Source: Belnapia arida (GTDB lineage Bacteria; Pseudomonadota; Alphaproteobacteria; Acetobacterales; Acetobacteraceae). Taken from it: DNA of 64,000 nucleotides. Positions 44,158-55,117 of the stretch are shown here, one piece after another (the stretch's first letter is position 1; each line of letters begins with the position of its first letter). The DNA lies in NCBI RefSeq assembly GCF_016773205.1, contig NZ_JAETWB010000001.1, positions 992,001-1,056,000 on the forward strand. The letters are read 5' to 3'. The notes beneath the pieces are model-generated. The model did no database searches, was not told where the DNA came from, and saw only the letters and a program-made list of their open reading frames with translations. The translations under genes were made by a program, and so were the position numbers.

Positions 44158-45168
44158 TCAGATGCCCCGCTCGGCCCGGGTCGCGGTCAGGTCGTCCTCG
44201 ATGAAGCCCTGGATGATCTCCTCCAGCGATTCCTGCTCCGAGAAGCCGAGCAGCCGCCGCGCCCGCTCCGCGGTGAAGCTGGCCGGCCAGCCGCCGACGA
44301 TCGCCTCGATCGCCGGGTCCGGCGCATGACGCACCAGGGCCCGCGCCTCGGGCCCGGCGACGCTCTCGAGCGCGCTCAGCATCTTGCCGACGGTCGCGCT
44401 CCGCCCAGGCGGGTTGATGCCGCGATCGAGGCCGAGCGGCGTCGTGTCCATCGCCATCGCATGCAGGAACCAGTCGATGGCCCGGCGCGGCGAGCAGATC
44501 CAGACGGCGAACTCCTCCGGCACAGGCAGCTCGGTCTGGAGGCCGAGCAGCGGCTCCCGCAGGATCGCCGAGACGAAGGAGGAGGCCGCCTTGTTCGGCC
44601 GCCCCGGACGCACGATCACCGTCGGCAGGCGGAGGCTGACGGCATCCAGCACGCCGCGCCTTGAGGCATCCTGCAGCAGCAGTTCGGCGGCCGCCTTCTC
44701 CGCGCCGTAGCTGTTGCCGGGAAGCTGACGGGCATCGTCCTCCAGCCGCGCCTCCTGCCCGCCGCCGAAGCTGGCGACGGAGGAGGTGAAGACCACCCGC
44801 GGCGGCGTCGCGCCGGAGGCGTGCGGACCTTGGGTCAGCCGCCGGCAGGCCTCGATCACCGCCAGCGTGCCATGCAGGTTCACCCGCAGGCCGAGCTCGT
44901 AATCCGCCTCTGCCTGGGCCGATACCACGGCGGCCAGATGCACCACCACCCGCGTCCCCTCCGGGATGGCGGTGGCGACCTGCGCCGGATCGGCCACGTC
45001 GCCGCCGAGGCAGCGTACGGGGAAGGGCGCCTCGATCCCCGGCGGTGCGTGGAGGTCGAATAGGGTGAGGCCGCTGATCGCCTCGCCGCCGAGGCTGCCC
45101 TCGTGGGCCAACCGCGCCGCCAGCTTGCGGCCGAGGAAGCCGCCCCCGCCCAGGATGGTGATCTGCAT
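44158..45168 (-). CDS. denD: D-erythronate dehydrogenase (extended SDR)
   Basis: A protein of 336 residues. The NAD motif is LGGGGFLGRKLAARL at the start. Next come HLAAVVSAQAEADYELGLRVNLHGT and SYGAEKAAAELLL (catalytic Tyr and Lys), then VIVRPGRPNKAASSFVSAILREPL, which is strongly characteristic of DenD. WPASFTAERARRLLGF is also typical. DenD oxidises D-erythronate at C2 to start its breakdown to dihydroxyacetone phosphate; the partners DtnK, OtnC and OtnI are not in the window, so another C4 acid is possible. The ATG at 45168 is chosen over upstream codons. Confidence 0.88.
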   Translation of the reverse strand: MQITILGGGGFLGRKLAARLAHEGSLGGEAISGLTLFDLHAPPGIEAPFPVRCLGGDVADPAQVATAIPEGTRVVVHLAAVVSAQAEADYELGLRVNLHGTLAVIEACRRLTQGPHASGATPPRVVFTSSVASFGGGQEARLEDDARQLPGNSYGAEKAAAELLLQDASRRGVLDAVSLRLPTVIVRPGRPNKAASSFVSAILREPLLGLQTELPVPEEFAVWICSPRRAIDWFLHAMAMDTTPLGLDRGINPPGRSATVGKMLSALESVAGPEARALVRHAPDPAIEAIVGGWPASFTAERARRLLGFSEQESLEEIIQGFIEDDLTATRAERGI

Positions 45169-45268
45169 GGCGCTCTCCCGATCTTGCCCGGATAGATGTC
45201 GCGCCGGCCCCCTCCGGGTGCAAGCCGCCAGTGGCGGCGGGGCAGGGGCCGCGCGATAACTCCTCTCC

Positions 45269-46432
45269 ATGAGCATCCCGAACCGCCCCTTCCGCCTGAT
45301 CCTCAATCGCCATCACGGTACGCCAGGCGTGGTCGTCCTGCCTGAGGGCGGATTCCGGCGCGCACGCGAGGAAATCGCCGGCTGGGAAGGCTATGCGTCG
45401 ACTCCTCTGGTCCCGCTGGAGGAGGTGGCCAAGGCCGCCCGCCTCGGCGCCGTGCATTGGAAGGATGAGGGGGGCCGCTTCGGCCTCGGCAGTTTCAAGG
45501 CGCTCGGCGGGGCCTATGCGGTGATGCGGCTGCTCCAGGCCGAGCTGGCGAAGCGGGGCGTTGCCAATGCCGCGACGGCGGCCGAGTTGACGGACGGCAC
45601 CCACCGCGAGGCGACGCGTGCCATCACCATCACCTGCGCGACGGATGGGAACCACGGCCGGAGCGTCGCCTGGGGCGCGCAGCGCTTCGGCGCCACCTGC
45701 GTCATCTTCGTCCATGAGGGGGTGAGCCAGGGCCGGCGCGACGCCATTGCCCGCTACGGCGCCGAAATCCGCGTTGTCCCCGGCACCTATGACGATGCCG
45801 TCCGCGCCGCCCGGGGCGAGGCCGCCGAGCGGGGCTGGTTCGTCGTCTCCGACACCTCCTATGCAGGCTACACCGAGGTGCCGCGCGACGTGATGCAGGG
45901 CTACCGGTTGATAGCGGAGGAGGCGGCCGAGTCGATCCCCGCGCCGCCCACCCATGTCTTTATCCAAGGCGGCGTCGGCGGGTTGGCGGCCGCCGTCTCT
46001 GTGCAGATGCGCGCCCGCTACGGGCTGGACGGCCCGCGCATCGTGGTGGTCGAGCCGGAGCGGGCCGCCTGCCTGATGGCCAGCGCCGAGGCGGGCGAGG
46101 CGACCGCTGTCGAAGGCGAGCTGGACACGCTGATGGCCGGCCTTGCCTGCGGCGAGCCGAGCCTGCTCGCCTGGCAGGAGCTGGAGCGGGCCGGCTTCGC
46201 CTTCATGGCTGTCCCCGATGCCAGCGCCGTCGATTGCATGCGCCTGCTCGCTCGCCGCCAGCCGCCGCTGGTCGCCGGCGAGAGCGCCGTCGCCGGCCTG
46301 GCCGGGATGCTGCTGGCGGCACGCGAGCCCTTCGCCCGCGCCGCCCTCGGGCTCAACGAGGCGAGCCGCATCCTCCTCTTCGGCACCGAGGGGGCGACCG
46401 ACCCGGCGCTTTACGCAAAGCTGACCGCTTAG
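45269..46432 (+). CDS. dpaL: Diaminopropionate ammonia-lyase
   Basis: A protein of 387 residues, near the usual 400. This PLP enzyme turns 2,3-diaminopropionate into pyruvate and two ammonia. K77 in RFGLGSFKALGGAYAV is the Schiff-base lysine, at the same number as in E. coli DpaL. CATDGNHGRSVAWGAQRFGA and FIQGGVGGLAAAVSVQ are further signatures, and DTSYAGYTEVPRDVMQGY is typical of this group. It is divergent from denD across 100 bases and is followed after 116 bases by the ugp genes, without obvious metabolic connection. Confidence 0.93.
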   Translation: MSIPNRPFRLILNRHHGTPGVVVLPEGGFRRAREEIAGWEGYASTPLVPLEEVAKAARLGAVHWKDEGGRFGLGSFKALGGAYAVMRLLQAELAKRGVANAATAAELTDGTHREATRAITITCATDGNHGRSVAWGAQRFGATCVIFVHEGVSQGRRDAIARYGAEIRVVPGTYDDAVRAARGEAAERGWFVVSDTSYAGYTEVPRDVMQGYRLIAEEAAESIPAPPTHVFIQGGVGGLAAAVSVQMRARYGLDGPRIVVVEPERAACLMASAEAGEATAVEGELDTLMAGLACGEPSLLAWQELERAGFAFMAVPDASAVDCMRLLARRQPPLVAGESAVAGLAGMLLAAREPFARAALGLNEASRILLFGTEGATDPALYAKLTA

Positions 46433-46548
46433 GCCGCTTGCTGCGCTGTACGGGCTTCATCTATCTGTCACAAGACTGGCACGGAGCCGCAACCTGGCGC
46501 CGCTAACCGGCGGCCCCGGCAACGAGATCGATTGGGAGAAGTCACGCC

Positions 46549-47898
46549 ATGAGGCGCCGTTTCCTGGCCCAGGCCAGCCTGGCCGCCGCGGCCATCGCCG
46601 CCGCGCGCACCCGCCCCGCCGCCGCCCAGGCGCCGGTCGAGATCCAATTCTGGCACGGCCTGCCGCAGCCGCTCGGCGGGCAGCTCGAGGGGATCGTCGC
46701 CGCCTTCAACGCCACGCAGCAGGGGGTGAAGGTGATGCCCTCCTTCCGCGGCTCCTATCCGGAGACGATGGTGGCCGCCATCGCCGCTTTCCGCGCCAAT
46801 GCCGCGCCGCATGTGGTGCAGATGTTCGAGGTCGGCACCGGCACGATGATGTCCGCCGGGCGCGCGGTGAAGCCGGTGCATGAGCTGCTCGCCGAATCCG
46901 GCGTCAGCATCGACTTCAACGACTACCTCCCGGCGGTGCGCGGCTACTATCAGGCCTCCGACGGGCGGCAGATGAGCATGCCCTTCAACAGCTCCACCGC
47001 GACGATGTTCTACAACAAGGATCACCTCAGGCGGGCCGGGCTGGACCCCGATGTGGCTCCGAAGACCTGGGAGGAACTGGCCGAGGCGCTGAAGAAGCTG
47101 AAGGCGGCCGGCATCGCCAGTCCGATGACCACCTCGTGGCCGGCCTGGGTGCAGGTCGAGCAGGTCTCGGCCATCCACAACCTCCCGCTGGCGAGCCTCG
47201 GCAACGGCTTCGACGGGCTCGGCGCCACCATGCAGGTGAACAACCCTGTGATGGTTCGGCACATGGACAACCTGATCGCCTGGCAGAAGGACGGCCTGTT
47301 CAAGTATGGCGGCCGGGACAATGCAGCGGATGCGCTCTTCCCGGCTGGCGAGGTCAGCATCACCATGGCGTCCTCGAGCCTGCGTGCCCGCCTGCTGCGC
47401 GAGTCGCGCTTCGCCTGGGGCACCGCCATGCTGCCTTATTATAGCGACGTCGCCGGCGCGCCCCGCAACAGCATCATCGGCGGTGCCAGCTTCTGGGCCC
47501 TGAACCGCGGCCCTGCCGGCGGACGCAGTGCGGCCGAGTGGAAAGGCGTCGCGGAATTCTACCGCTATCTCAGTCAACCCGAGATCGATGCCAAGTGGCA
47601 CATGGACACCGGCTACGTCCCGGTCCGCCGAGCCAGCTACCAGGTGGCGAAGTCGCAGGGCTTCTACGAGAAGAACCCCGGCACCGAGGTTGCGATCGAG
47701 CAGCTGCTGCGTGGCGGCGAGACTACGCCGAACACCCGCGGCATCCGCCTCGGCGGCTATGTCGAGATCCGCAACATCATCCAGGAGGAGATGGAGAAGT
47801 CCTTCCAGGGCCAGCAGAACGGACAGCAGGCGCTGGAGGCGGTGATGCAGCGGGCCAATACCGTGCTGCGCAATTTCGAGCGCCAGAACCGCGGCTGA
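46549..47898 (+). CDS. ugpB: sn-Glycerol-3-phosphate ABC transporter substrate-binding protein
   Basis: A protein of 449 residues. The signal peptide is [27 protein letters not shown]. UgpB marks are [73 protein letters not shown] and [24 protein letters not shown]. It captures glycerol-3-phosphate or glycerophosphodiesters (for example glycerophosphocholine) in the periplasm. It opens the ugpBAEC operon; a GGGAG site lies 11 bases before the ATG. No pho box is obvious in the 116-base leader. Confidence 0.94.
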   Translation: MRRRFLAQASLAAAAIAAARTRPAAAQAPVEIQFWHGLPQPLGGQLEGIVAAFNATQQGVKVMPSFRGSYPETMVAAIAAFRANAAPHVVQMFEVGTGTMMSAGRAVKPVHELLAESGVSIDFNDYLPAVRGYYQASDGRQMSMPFNSSTATMFYNKDHLRRAGLDPDVAPKTWEELAEALKKLKAAGIASPMTTSWPAWVQVEQVSAIHNLPLASLGNGFDGLGATMQVNNPVMVRHMDNLIAWQKDGLFKYGGRDNAADALFPAGEVSITMASSSLRARLLRESRFAWGTAMLPYYSDVAGAPRNSIIGGASFWALNRGPAGGRSAAEWKGVAEFYRYLSQPEIDAKWHMDTGYVPVRRASYQVAKSQGFYEKNPGTEVAIEQLLRGGETTPNTRGIRLGGYVEIRNIIQEEMEKSFQGQQNGQQALEAVMQRANTVLRNFERQNRG

Positions 47899-47911
47899 TC
47901 AGGAAAGCGCT

Positions 47912-48790
47912 GTGCGCAAGACGGTCTTCAACGGCACGGCGCTGCCGCTGCTGTTGCTCACGCCGCAGCTCGTCATCACCGCGATCTTCTTCCTCTGGCC
48001 GGCGGGGGCTGCCATCTGGCAGTCCCTGCTGCAGGAGGACCCCTGGGGCATGAGCTCCCAGTTCGTCGGCCTCCGCAACTTCACCGAAGTCCTGGCGGAG
48101 CCGGAATGGCGTGGCGCCGCCTGGAACACGTTGATCTTCTCGTCCTCGGTCGCCGTGCTCGCCATGGGCACTGCGCTCTTCCTGGCCGTGCAAGCGGACA
48201 AGTCGATCCGCGGTGCCAATATCTACCGTACGCTGCTGGTATGGCCCTATGCCGTGGCGCCGGCCATCGCCGCCGTGCTCTGGCTCTTCCTCTTTCACCC
48301 CTCGATCGGGCTGGTCGGGCGGGCGCTGAATGAGGCCGGCGTTGCCTGGGACTACAAGTTGAACGGCAACCAGGCGATGCTGCTGGTGATCGTCGCCGCG
48401 GCCTGGAAGCAGGTGAGCTACAATTTCATCTTCTTCCTGGCCGGCCTGCAATCCATCCCGCGGAGCGTGCTGGAGGCGGCGGCGATCGACGGTGCGAAGC
48501 CGGTGCGGCGCTTCTGGACCATCATCCTGCCGCTGCTCTCGCCGACCGCCTTCTTCCTGTTGGTGGTGAACCTCGTCTATGCCTTCTTCGACACCTTCGG
48601 CGTCATCCATGCGCTGACCGGCGGCGGCCCGGGAAAGGCTACGGAGACGCTGATCTACAAGGTCTATGTCGAGGGCGTGCAGAACGTGAACCTCGGCAGT
48701 TCCTCCGCCCAGTCGGTGATCCTGATGATCCTCGTCATCGCGCTGACGGCGGTGCAATTCCGCTTCATTGAGCGCAAGGTGCATTACTGA
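47912..48790 (+). CDS. ugpA: sn-Glycerol-3-phosphate ABC transporter permease UgpA
   Basis: A protein of 292 residues with six membrane helices. GTG start at 47912 after an AGGAAAG site. [21 protein letters not shown] near residue 54 and [25 protein letters not shown] near 190 (the EAA loop that contacts the ATPase) are typical. It pairs with UgpE to form the channel. The stop overlaps the ugpE start by one base. Confidence 0.94.
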   Translation: MRKTVFNGTALPLLLLTPQLVITAIFFLWPAGAAIWQSLLQEDPWGMSSQFVGLRNFTEVLAEPEWRGAAWNTLIFSSSVAVLAMGTALFLAVQADKSIRGANIYRTLLVWPYAVAPAIAAVLWLFLFHPSIGLVGRALNEAGVAWDYKLNGNQAMLLVIVAAAWKQVSYNFIFFLAGLQSIPRSVLEAAAIDGAKPVRRFWTIILPLLSPTAFFLLVVNLVYAFFDTFGVIHALTGGGPGKATETLIYKVYVEGVQNVNLGSSSAQSVILMILVIALTAVQFRFIERKVHY

Positions 48791-49634
48791 TGCGCCGCTA
48801 CTGGTCCTCCCTTTGGCCGCATCTTTGGCTGCTGCTCGGGGTGCTGATCTTCGCGGCGCCGATCTACATCACCCTGATCGGCTCGACGCATGATGCCTCC
48901 ACCATAGGCCGCGGCGACGTGCCGCTGCTGCCGGGCAGCCACGCAGTCGAGAATTACACCGCCGCCTGGGTCAGCGGCGGCTCCGGCCGCTTCACCGTCT
49001 CGCCCGCATCGCGGATGCTGCTGAACAGCACCATCATGGCGCTCTGCATTGCGGTCGGGAAGATCGTCATCTCCCTGCTCTCGGCCTATGCGGTGGTGTT
49101 CTTCCGCTTCCCCGGCCGGATGATCGCCTTCTGGACCATCTTCATGACGCTGATGCTGCCGGTCGAGGTGCGGATCATCCCGACCTATCAGGTCATCGTC
49201 AGCATGGACCTGTTCAACTCCATGGCCGGACTGACCATTCCGCTGATCGCCTCGGCTACGGCGACGCTGCTCTTCCGTCAGTTCTTCCTCACCATTCCGG
49301 AGGAGTATGTCGAGGCGGCGAAGATGGACGGCGCCGGACCGATGCGCTTCTTCCGTGACATCCTGCTGCCGCTCTCGGTGACGAACATCGCGGCGCTCTT
49401 CGTGATCCTCTTCATCTATGGCTGGAACCAGTACCTCTGGCCGCTGCTGGTGGTGAACGACCGCAGCCTAGAGACCATCGTGGTCGGCATGGCCAAGATG
49501 ATCGGCACCGGCGATGCGCAGAATGAATGGAATGTCATCATGGCCATGGCGGTGCTGGCGCTGCTGCCGCCCGTCGCCGTGGTGCTGCTGATGCAACGCT
49601 GGTTCCTGAAGGGCCTGACGGAGACCGAGAAGTA

Positions 49635-49635
<1 letters not shown>
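48790..49635 (+). CDS. ugpE: sn-Glycerol-3-phosphate ABC transporter permease UgpE
   Basis: A protein of 281 residues with six membrane helices. Marks are [12 protein letters not shown] near residue 26, [34 protein letters not shown] and [25 protein letters not shown] (EAA loop near 175). [10 protein letters not shown] is typical of UgpE/MalG. Its ATG shares a base with the ugpA stop and its TAA shares a base with the ugpC ATG, so the operon is tightly coupled. Confidence 0.94.
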
Positions 49636-50699
<1,064 letters not shown>

Positions 50700-50756
50700 C
50701 CACCCGGAGCCAAGATTGAGCCGCAAGGGCAGCGAAGCCCACCGGGAGGCTCATCC

Positions 50757-51725
50757 ATGCATCGTCGCAGCCTGCTTGCCGCCGCTGCCATCCTGCCAGC
50801 CTCCTCCGTGCGGGCGCAGCCGGCCTGGCCCAACCAGCCGATCCGGCTGATCGTTCCCTTCGCCGCTGGAGGGCCGACCGACATTCCCGCCCGCCTCTTC
50901 GCCGAGGAGGTGTCGAAGCTCCTGCCGCAGCGCGTCGTCGTCGAGAACCGTACCGGAGCCGGCGTGGTGGTGGGCACCGAAGCCGTGGCGACTGCGCCGA
51001 AGGACGGGCACACGCTGCTCTACAGCACCATCGCGCATTCGGTGCTGCGGCCGCTCTTCCCACGCCTCGCCTTCGATCCGGTCGGGGATTTCCAGCCGGT
51101 GGCGCTGCTCGGTGTCATCCCGATGATCCTGCTGGTCAACAAGGATCTCCCGGCAAAGACCTTGCAGGAGGCGGTCGCGCTGTTCCGCGGGAAGTCCGGC
51201 GAATTTGACTACGGCAGCAGCGGCGTCGGCGGCGCCGTGCATCTGGCGACCGAACTGCTGCTGAAGCGCGCAGGCAACCTCAAGGTCAACCACATCCCCT
51301 ATCGCGGCTCGGCCGCGGGGATGCCTGATCTGCTCTCCGGGCGCCTTGCGATGTTCATGGATGTCGCCGCCGGCGGCCTTACCTATGCCAAGCGCGGCGA
51401 CGCGCGGGCCCTCGGCATCTCTTCCGCCGAGCGCTTGCCCCAGGCACCTGACATCCCAACCTTCGCCGAGGGCGGCGTCGCCAATGCCGAGAGCTATACC
51501 TGGCACATGGTCTTCGCCCCGGCCGGCACGCCGGCGCCGGTCGTCGAGCAGATCAATGCCGCCTTCAACAAGGCCGCCGCGCAGACCGGCGTACAGCAGC
51601 GCCTGACCGACCTCACCATGCTGGTCCGCCACGACACCACGCCCGAGACGGCACGGCGGTGGCTGATGGATGAGATCACCAAATGGGAGACGATCATCCA
51701 GGATGCGGGGATCAAGGTGGAATAG
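50757..51725 (+). CDS. Tripartite tricarboxylate transporter receptor (Bug/TctC family)
   Basis: A protein of 322 residues; the third Bug receptor in the window. The signal peptide is MHRRSLLAAAAILPASSVRAQ. WPNQPIRLIVPFAAGGPTDIPAR, VVENRTGAGVVVGTEAVATAPKDGHT and DYGSSGVGGAVHLATELL are standard Bug stretches. No TctA/TctB genes adjoin. It lies 57 bases after ugpC and its end overlaps the end of the converging LivJ-type gene by 14 bases. Confidence 0.92.
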   Translation: MHRRSLLAAAAILPASSVRAQPAWPNQPIRLIVPFAAGGPTDIPARLFAEEVSKLLPQRVVVENRTGAGVVVGTEAVATAPKDGHTLLYSTIAHSVLRPLFPRLAFDPVGDFQPVALLGVIPMILLVNKDLPAKTLQEAVALFRGKSGEFDYGSSGVGGAVHLATELLLKRAGNLKVNHIPYRGSAAGMPDLLSGRLAMFMDVAAGGLTYAKRGDARALGISSAERLPQAPDIPTFAEGGVANAESYTWHMVFAPAGTPAPVVEQINAAFNKAAAQTGVQQRLTDLTMLVRHDTTPETARRWLMDEITKWETIIQDAGIKVE

Positions 51726-52950
51726 CCCCCATCACCGGCCGCAGCACCGCCACCGCCGCCTCGGCCGGCGCCACCGTCACCAGGCGGCCAGCCTGCCACT
51801 GGGCCAGCAGTGGCCGCGCGCGCAGGTTCTGCCCCTTCTCGTCGAAGCGCGCACCCCAGCCATTCGGCGTGCTGCCCTCCGCCACATCCGTTGCCAGCAG
51901 CGTGGCACGCAGCTTGTCCCGGTCGAGTGCAGCCGCACGCTGCATCGCATCCAACACCAGGCGCGCACCGACGTAATTCGCCAGCGAATGGCCGGAGCGC
52001 GGGTCGCTGCCGTAGCGCCGCTTGTAAAGTTCAACGAAGCCCTGCACGCCCGGTGCGGCGGCCTCGTTCACCGCGATCTGCGGGAAGTCGACATCCAGCG
52101 TGCCGTCGAACTCCGGCCCGACCGAACGGGCCGTGTCCGTCATGCTGTAGCCGGCCCCGGCGCCGATCACCATGCGCGGCTTCCAGCCCGCCTCCTTCAT
52201 GCCGCGATAGAACAGCACAATGTCGTTCTGGTAGCCGGTATGCAGCACCACGTCGGCGCCGACCGCGCGCAGCCTCTGCAGCAGCGATGACAGGTCGACG
52301 CTTCGCGCCGCATAGCCGATCCGCTCCACCAGGTTCAGCCCGCGCGCCTTGAGCTGCGCCTCCTGTGCCCCGCTCACCGCCTGGCCGTAGAGGCCCTCCT
52401 CATGCAGGATGGCGATGCGCAGCACCTCGGCCGGCGTGGACCAGGCCGTCGCCAGCATCTCCGGGATGACGGCGACCGAATCGCGGGCGAAGTCGCTGGC
52501 TCGCGGGCAGAGGCGGAACAGCATGCGGAAGCCGCGCTCGGTGATCGGGTCGGCGATGGCGCCGAGCTCGAAGAACGGGAAGCCCTGCAACTCCGCCGCC
52601 TGGCTGGCCGCAAAGCCGAGCGGCGAGGCATAGGTGCCGAAGGCGGCCGCCACCCTCTCCGTCCCCTGCAAGCGCCGCAACTCGGCGACCGCCTGGTCCG
52701 CCCCGGCCGCGTCGCCCTTCACCAGCCGGATCGGCCGCGCAAGCAGCCCACCCACCGCGTTGCGCTCCTCCGCGGCCAGCTCCAGCCCGCGGAAGCTCTC
52801 GTCGCCGAGCAGGGCGAGGCTGCCGCTGAAGGGAAACAGGGCGCCGAGCCTCAGCTCGTTGGCCGGCGCCGTGCCCTGCGCCCCGGCCAACCGCGGCGCC
52901 GCCAGGGCGGCAATGCCGCCGAGCAGCGGGCGACGGGCAATCCTCGACAT
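51712..52950 (-). CDS. ABC transporter substrate-binding protein, branched-chain amino acid (LivJ/AmiC) type
   Basis: A protein of 412 residues. A Tat-like signal (MSRIARRPLLGGIAALAAPRLAGAQ) leads into a type I periplasmic-binding fold: LRLGALFPFSGSLALLGDESFRGLELAAEE, then RVAAAFGTYASPLGFAASQAAEL and IAILHEEGLYGQAV. Ligands in this family include branched-chain amino acids, amides and urea. GGGAGG lies seven bases before the ATG at 52950, so I prefer it to the ATG two codons upstream. The permease and ATPase genes are absent. Confidence 0.88.
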   Translation of the reverse strand: MSRIARRPLLGGIAALAAPRLAGAQGTAPANELRLGALFPFSGSLALLGDESFRGLELAAEERNAVGGLLARPIRLVKGDAAGADQAVAELRRLQGTERVAAAFGTYASPLGFAASQAAELQGFPFFELGAIADPITERGFRMLFRLCPRASDFARDSVAVIPEMLATAWSTPAEVLRIAILHEEGLYGQAVSGAQEAQLKARGLNLVERIGYAARSVDLSSLLQRLRAVGADVVLHTGYQNDIVLFYRGMKEAGWKPRMVIGAGAGYSMTDTARSVGPEFDGTLDVDFPQIAVNEAAAPGVQGFVELYKRRYGSDPRSGHSLANYVGARLVLDAMQRAAALDRDKLRATLLATDVAEGSTPNGWGARFDEKGQNLRARPLLAQWQAGRLVTVAPAEAAVAVLRPVMGAIPP

Positions 52951-53077
52951 CGGCATCCTCCCGCGACGGATGCGCGGCGGCGGATTCATCGCATGCCCAC
53001 CCGTCCTGGCAAGGCCCCCTGGCTTGACGCGATGCGCCCTCGCGCGGAACCTCCCCGCAACTCCGGGAGAGACCGCC

Positions 53078-54085
53078 ATGGCACCGCTGCCCCCATCGAT
53101 GACCGTCATCACCCATGGCGAAGGCGGCCCGCCCGAGGTGCTAACCCCCTCGACGGCGCCAGTGCCTCAACCGAAGGCGGATGAGGTGCTGATCCGCGTC
53201 CTGGCAACGGGCGTCAACCGTCCGGATGTCGCCCAGCGCAAGGGCGAATACCCGCCGCCCCCCGGTGCAAGCCCCCTGATCGGGCTCGAGACCGCCGGCG
53301 AGGTCGTCGCAGCTGGCGCCGAGGTCACCGCCTGGAAGCCGGGCGACCGGGTCTGCGCCCTGACCAATGGCGGCGCCTATGCCGAGTATTGCGTCGCCCC
53401 GGCCAGCCAGTGCCTGCCCTGGCCGAAGGGGTTCGATGCCATCCGTGCCGCCGCCCTGCCGGAGACCTTCTTCACCGTCTGGGCCAATCTCTTCGGCCAT
53501 GGCCGGCTGGCCGCCGGAGAGACGGTGCTGATCCATGGCGGCACGAGCGGCATCGGCGTTACCGCCATTCAACTCGCCAAAGCTTTCGGCGCCAGCGTGA
53601 TCGCGACGGCCGGCAGCACGGAAAAATGCAGGGCCTGCCTCGACCTTGGCGCCGATCACGCGGTCGACTACCGCACCCAGGATTTCGTCGAGGAGGTGAA
53701 GCGTGCGACCGGCGGCAAGCTGGCCAATGTCGTGCTCGACATGGTCGGCGCCGACTACTTCAACCGCAATCTGAAATGCTTGGCCATGGACGGCCGCCTT
53801 GTCATCATCGCCTTCCTCGGCGGCTTCGAGGTGGCGAAGGCCGATCTCCGCCCGGTGATGACCCGCCGCCTCACCGTCACCGGCAGCACCATGCGCCCGC
53901 GCACCGCGGCGCAGAAGGCTGAGATCGCGGAAGCACTGCGCGAGAAGGTCTGGCCGCTGCTCGATGCCGGCAAGGTCGCGCCGCCCATCCACAAGGTCTT
54001 CCCGCTGTCCGAGGCGGCGGCGGCGCATTCGCTGATGGAGAGCAGCACGCATATCGGCAAGATCATGCTGAAGGTCGCCGACTGA
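53078..54085 (+). CDS. NAD(P)H-quinone oxidoreductase, zinc-independent MDR type (PIG3-like)
   Basis: A protein of 335 residues. The N-terminal GroES-like domain has VLIRVLATGVNRPDVAQRKGEYPPPPGASPLIGLETAGEV; the Rossmann domain has ETVLIHGGTSGIGVTAIQLAKAFGASVIATAG. NRPDxxQRxGxYPPPPGAS is characteristic of the TP53I3 (PIG3)/QorA branch, which reduces quinones with NADPH. No zinc ligands are seen. The ATG at 53078 follows GGGAGAG; a second in-frame ATG lies seven codons on. A strong hairpin follows its stop (54091-54121). Confidence 0.92.
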   Translation: MAPLPPSMTVITHGEGGPPEVLTPSTAPVPQPKADEVLIRVLATGVNRPDVAQRKGEYPPPPGASPLIGLETAGEVVAAGAEVTAWKPGDRVCALTNGGAYAEYCVAPASQCLPWPKGFDAIRAAALPETFFTVWANLFGHGRLAAGETVLIHGGTSGIGVTAIQLAKAFGASVIATAGSTEKCRACLDLGADHAVDYRTQDFVEEVKRATGGKLANVVLDMVGADYFNRNLKCLAMDGRLVIIAFLGGFEVAKADLRPVMTRRLTVTGSTMRPRTAAQKAEIAEALREKVWPLLDAGKVAPPIHKVFPLSEAAAAHSLMESSTHIGKIMLKVAD

Positions 54086-54090
54086 TCACT

Positions 54091-54121
54091 CCCCGCGAAG
54101 CCGCGAAGCGGCTTCGCGGGG
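54091..54121. terminator. Perfect 14-base-pair stem with GAA loop
   Basis: CCCCGCGAAGCCGC (54091-54104) and GCGGCTTCGCGGGG (54108-54121) are exact inverted copies around a three-base loop, six bases after the quinone oxidoreductase stop. It should be very stable. No T-run follows, so it may be a terminator of the GC-rich kind or a REP-like element. Confidence 0.6.
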
Positions 54122-54173
54122 CCCCGGAACACGTTCCTTTCCTCAGGCCTCGCGCCGCCTCCCCGGCAAAGCC

Positions 54174-55103
54174 GTGGGGAGGACACCGGGCAGGACCCGC
54201 TTTTTGACAGGTGCTTCGAATACACCGCCGTCGCGGGCAAAGACGTTTGAGGGCTATCGCTACCTCGCCATCTCGGTGGTGCTGTTTGGCGGCGTCTGGC
54301 CCGTCACCAAGGACGCGCTGGCGCATGCGACGCCGCTTTGGTTCGCCCTCAACCGTTGCGCCATGGCGGCGGCCGTCACCCTGCTGCTGCTGGCGGGGAT
54401 GCGGCGGCTGCGCTGGCCGGCGCGCGGCGACCTGCCCTGCATCCTGGCGATCGGCCTGCTGCAGCTCGGGGGCTTCTTCGCGCTGACCCATACGGCGCTG
54501 GCCTGGATCCCGGCCGGGCGGATGGCGATCCTCACCAATGTCACCGTCTTCTGGCTGATCCCGCTCTCCTGGTGGGTGCTGGGCGAGCGGGTCTCGCCGC
54601 TGCAATGGCTGGCGGCGGGGATCGGCCTGCTCGGCGTCGGCGTGCTGATGCAGCCCTGGGCGATGCTGAGTGCGACAGGCCTCGACACCTTGCCGGGCTA
54701 CTTGATGCTGCTCGGCTCCAGCCTGTTCTGGAGCGTCGCCATCCTCGTCACCCGCCGCCTGCCGCCGCGCCGGCCGGTGATGGAGCTGCTGCCCTGGTGC
54801 TTCGCCATCGCCGCCCTCCTGCTGCTGCCTCTGGCACTCTGGCGCGAGCCGGCGGGTGGCATCGGCGCGCCCTCCTGGCCGCATGCCGCCTTCATCGGCG
54901 CCGTGGCGGCGCCCATCGGCACCTGGTCGACGATCGAGGCAGGGCGGCGGCTGTCGGGCATCCGCGCCTCGGTTGGCTTCCTCGTCGTGCCGGCGCTCGG
55001 CGTGCTGATCTCGAACCTCTGGCTCGGCGAGGCGCTGGGATGGGATGTGCTGGCCGGGGGCGGGCTGATCGCCGCGAGCGTGGTCCTGGCCGCGAAGGGG
55101 TAG
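54174..55103 (+). CDS. DMT-superfamily EamA transporter
   Basis: A protein of up to 309 residues with ten predicted membrane helices in two EamA repeats. YLAISVVLFGGVWPVTKDALAH opens repeat one and LPGYLMLLGSSLFWSVAILVTRR opens repeat two. Such proteins export amino acids or other metabolites. The start is unsure: GTG at 54174 is listed, while a TTG at 54204 would trim ten residues; neither has a good ribosome-binding site. The esterase gene follows 14 bases downstream. Confidence 0.88.
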   Translation: MGRTPGRTRFLTGASNTPPSRAKTFEGYRYLAISVVLFGGVWPVTKDALAHATPLWFALNRCAMAAAVTLLLLAGMRRLRWPARGDLPCILAIGLLQLGGFFALTHTALAWIPAGRMAILTNVTVFWLIPLSWWVLGERVSPLQWLAAGIGLLGVGVLMQPWAMLSATGLDTLPGYLMLLGSSLFWSVAILVTRRLPPRRPVMELLPWCFAIAALLLLPLALWREPAGGIGAPSWPHAAFIGAVAAPIGTWSTIEAGRRLSGIRASVGFLVVPALGVLISNLWLGEALGWDVLAGGGLIAASVVLAAKG

Positions 55104-55117
55104 GGGAGGGAGAGAGG

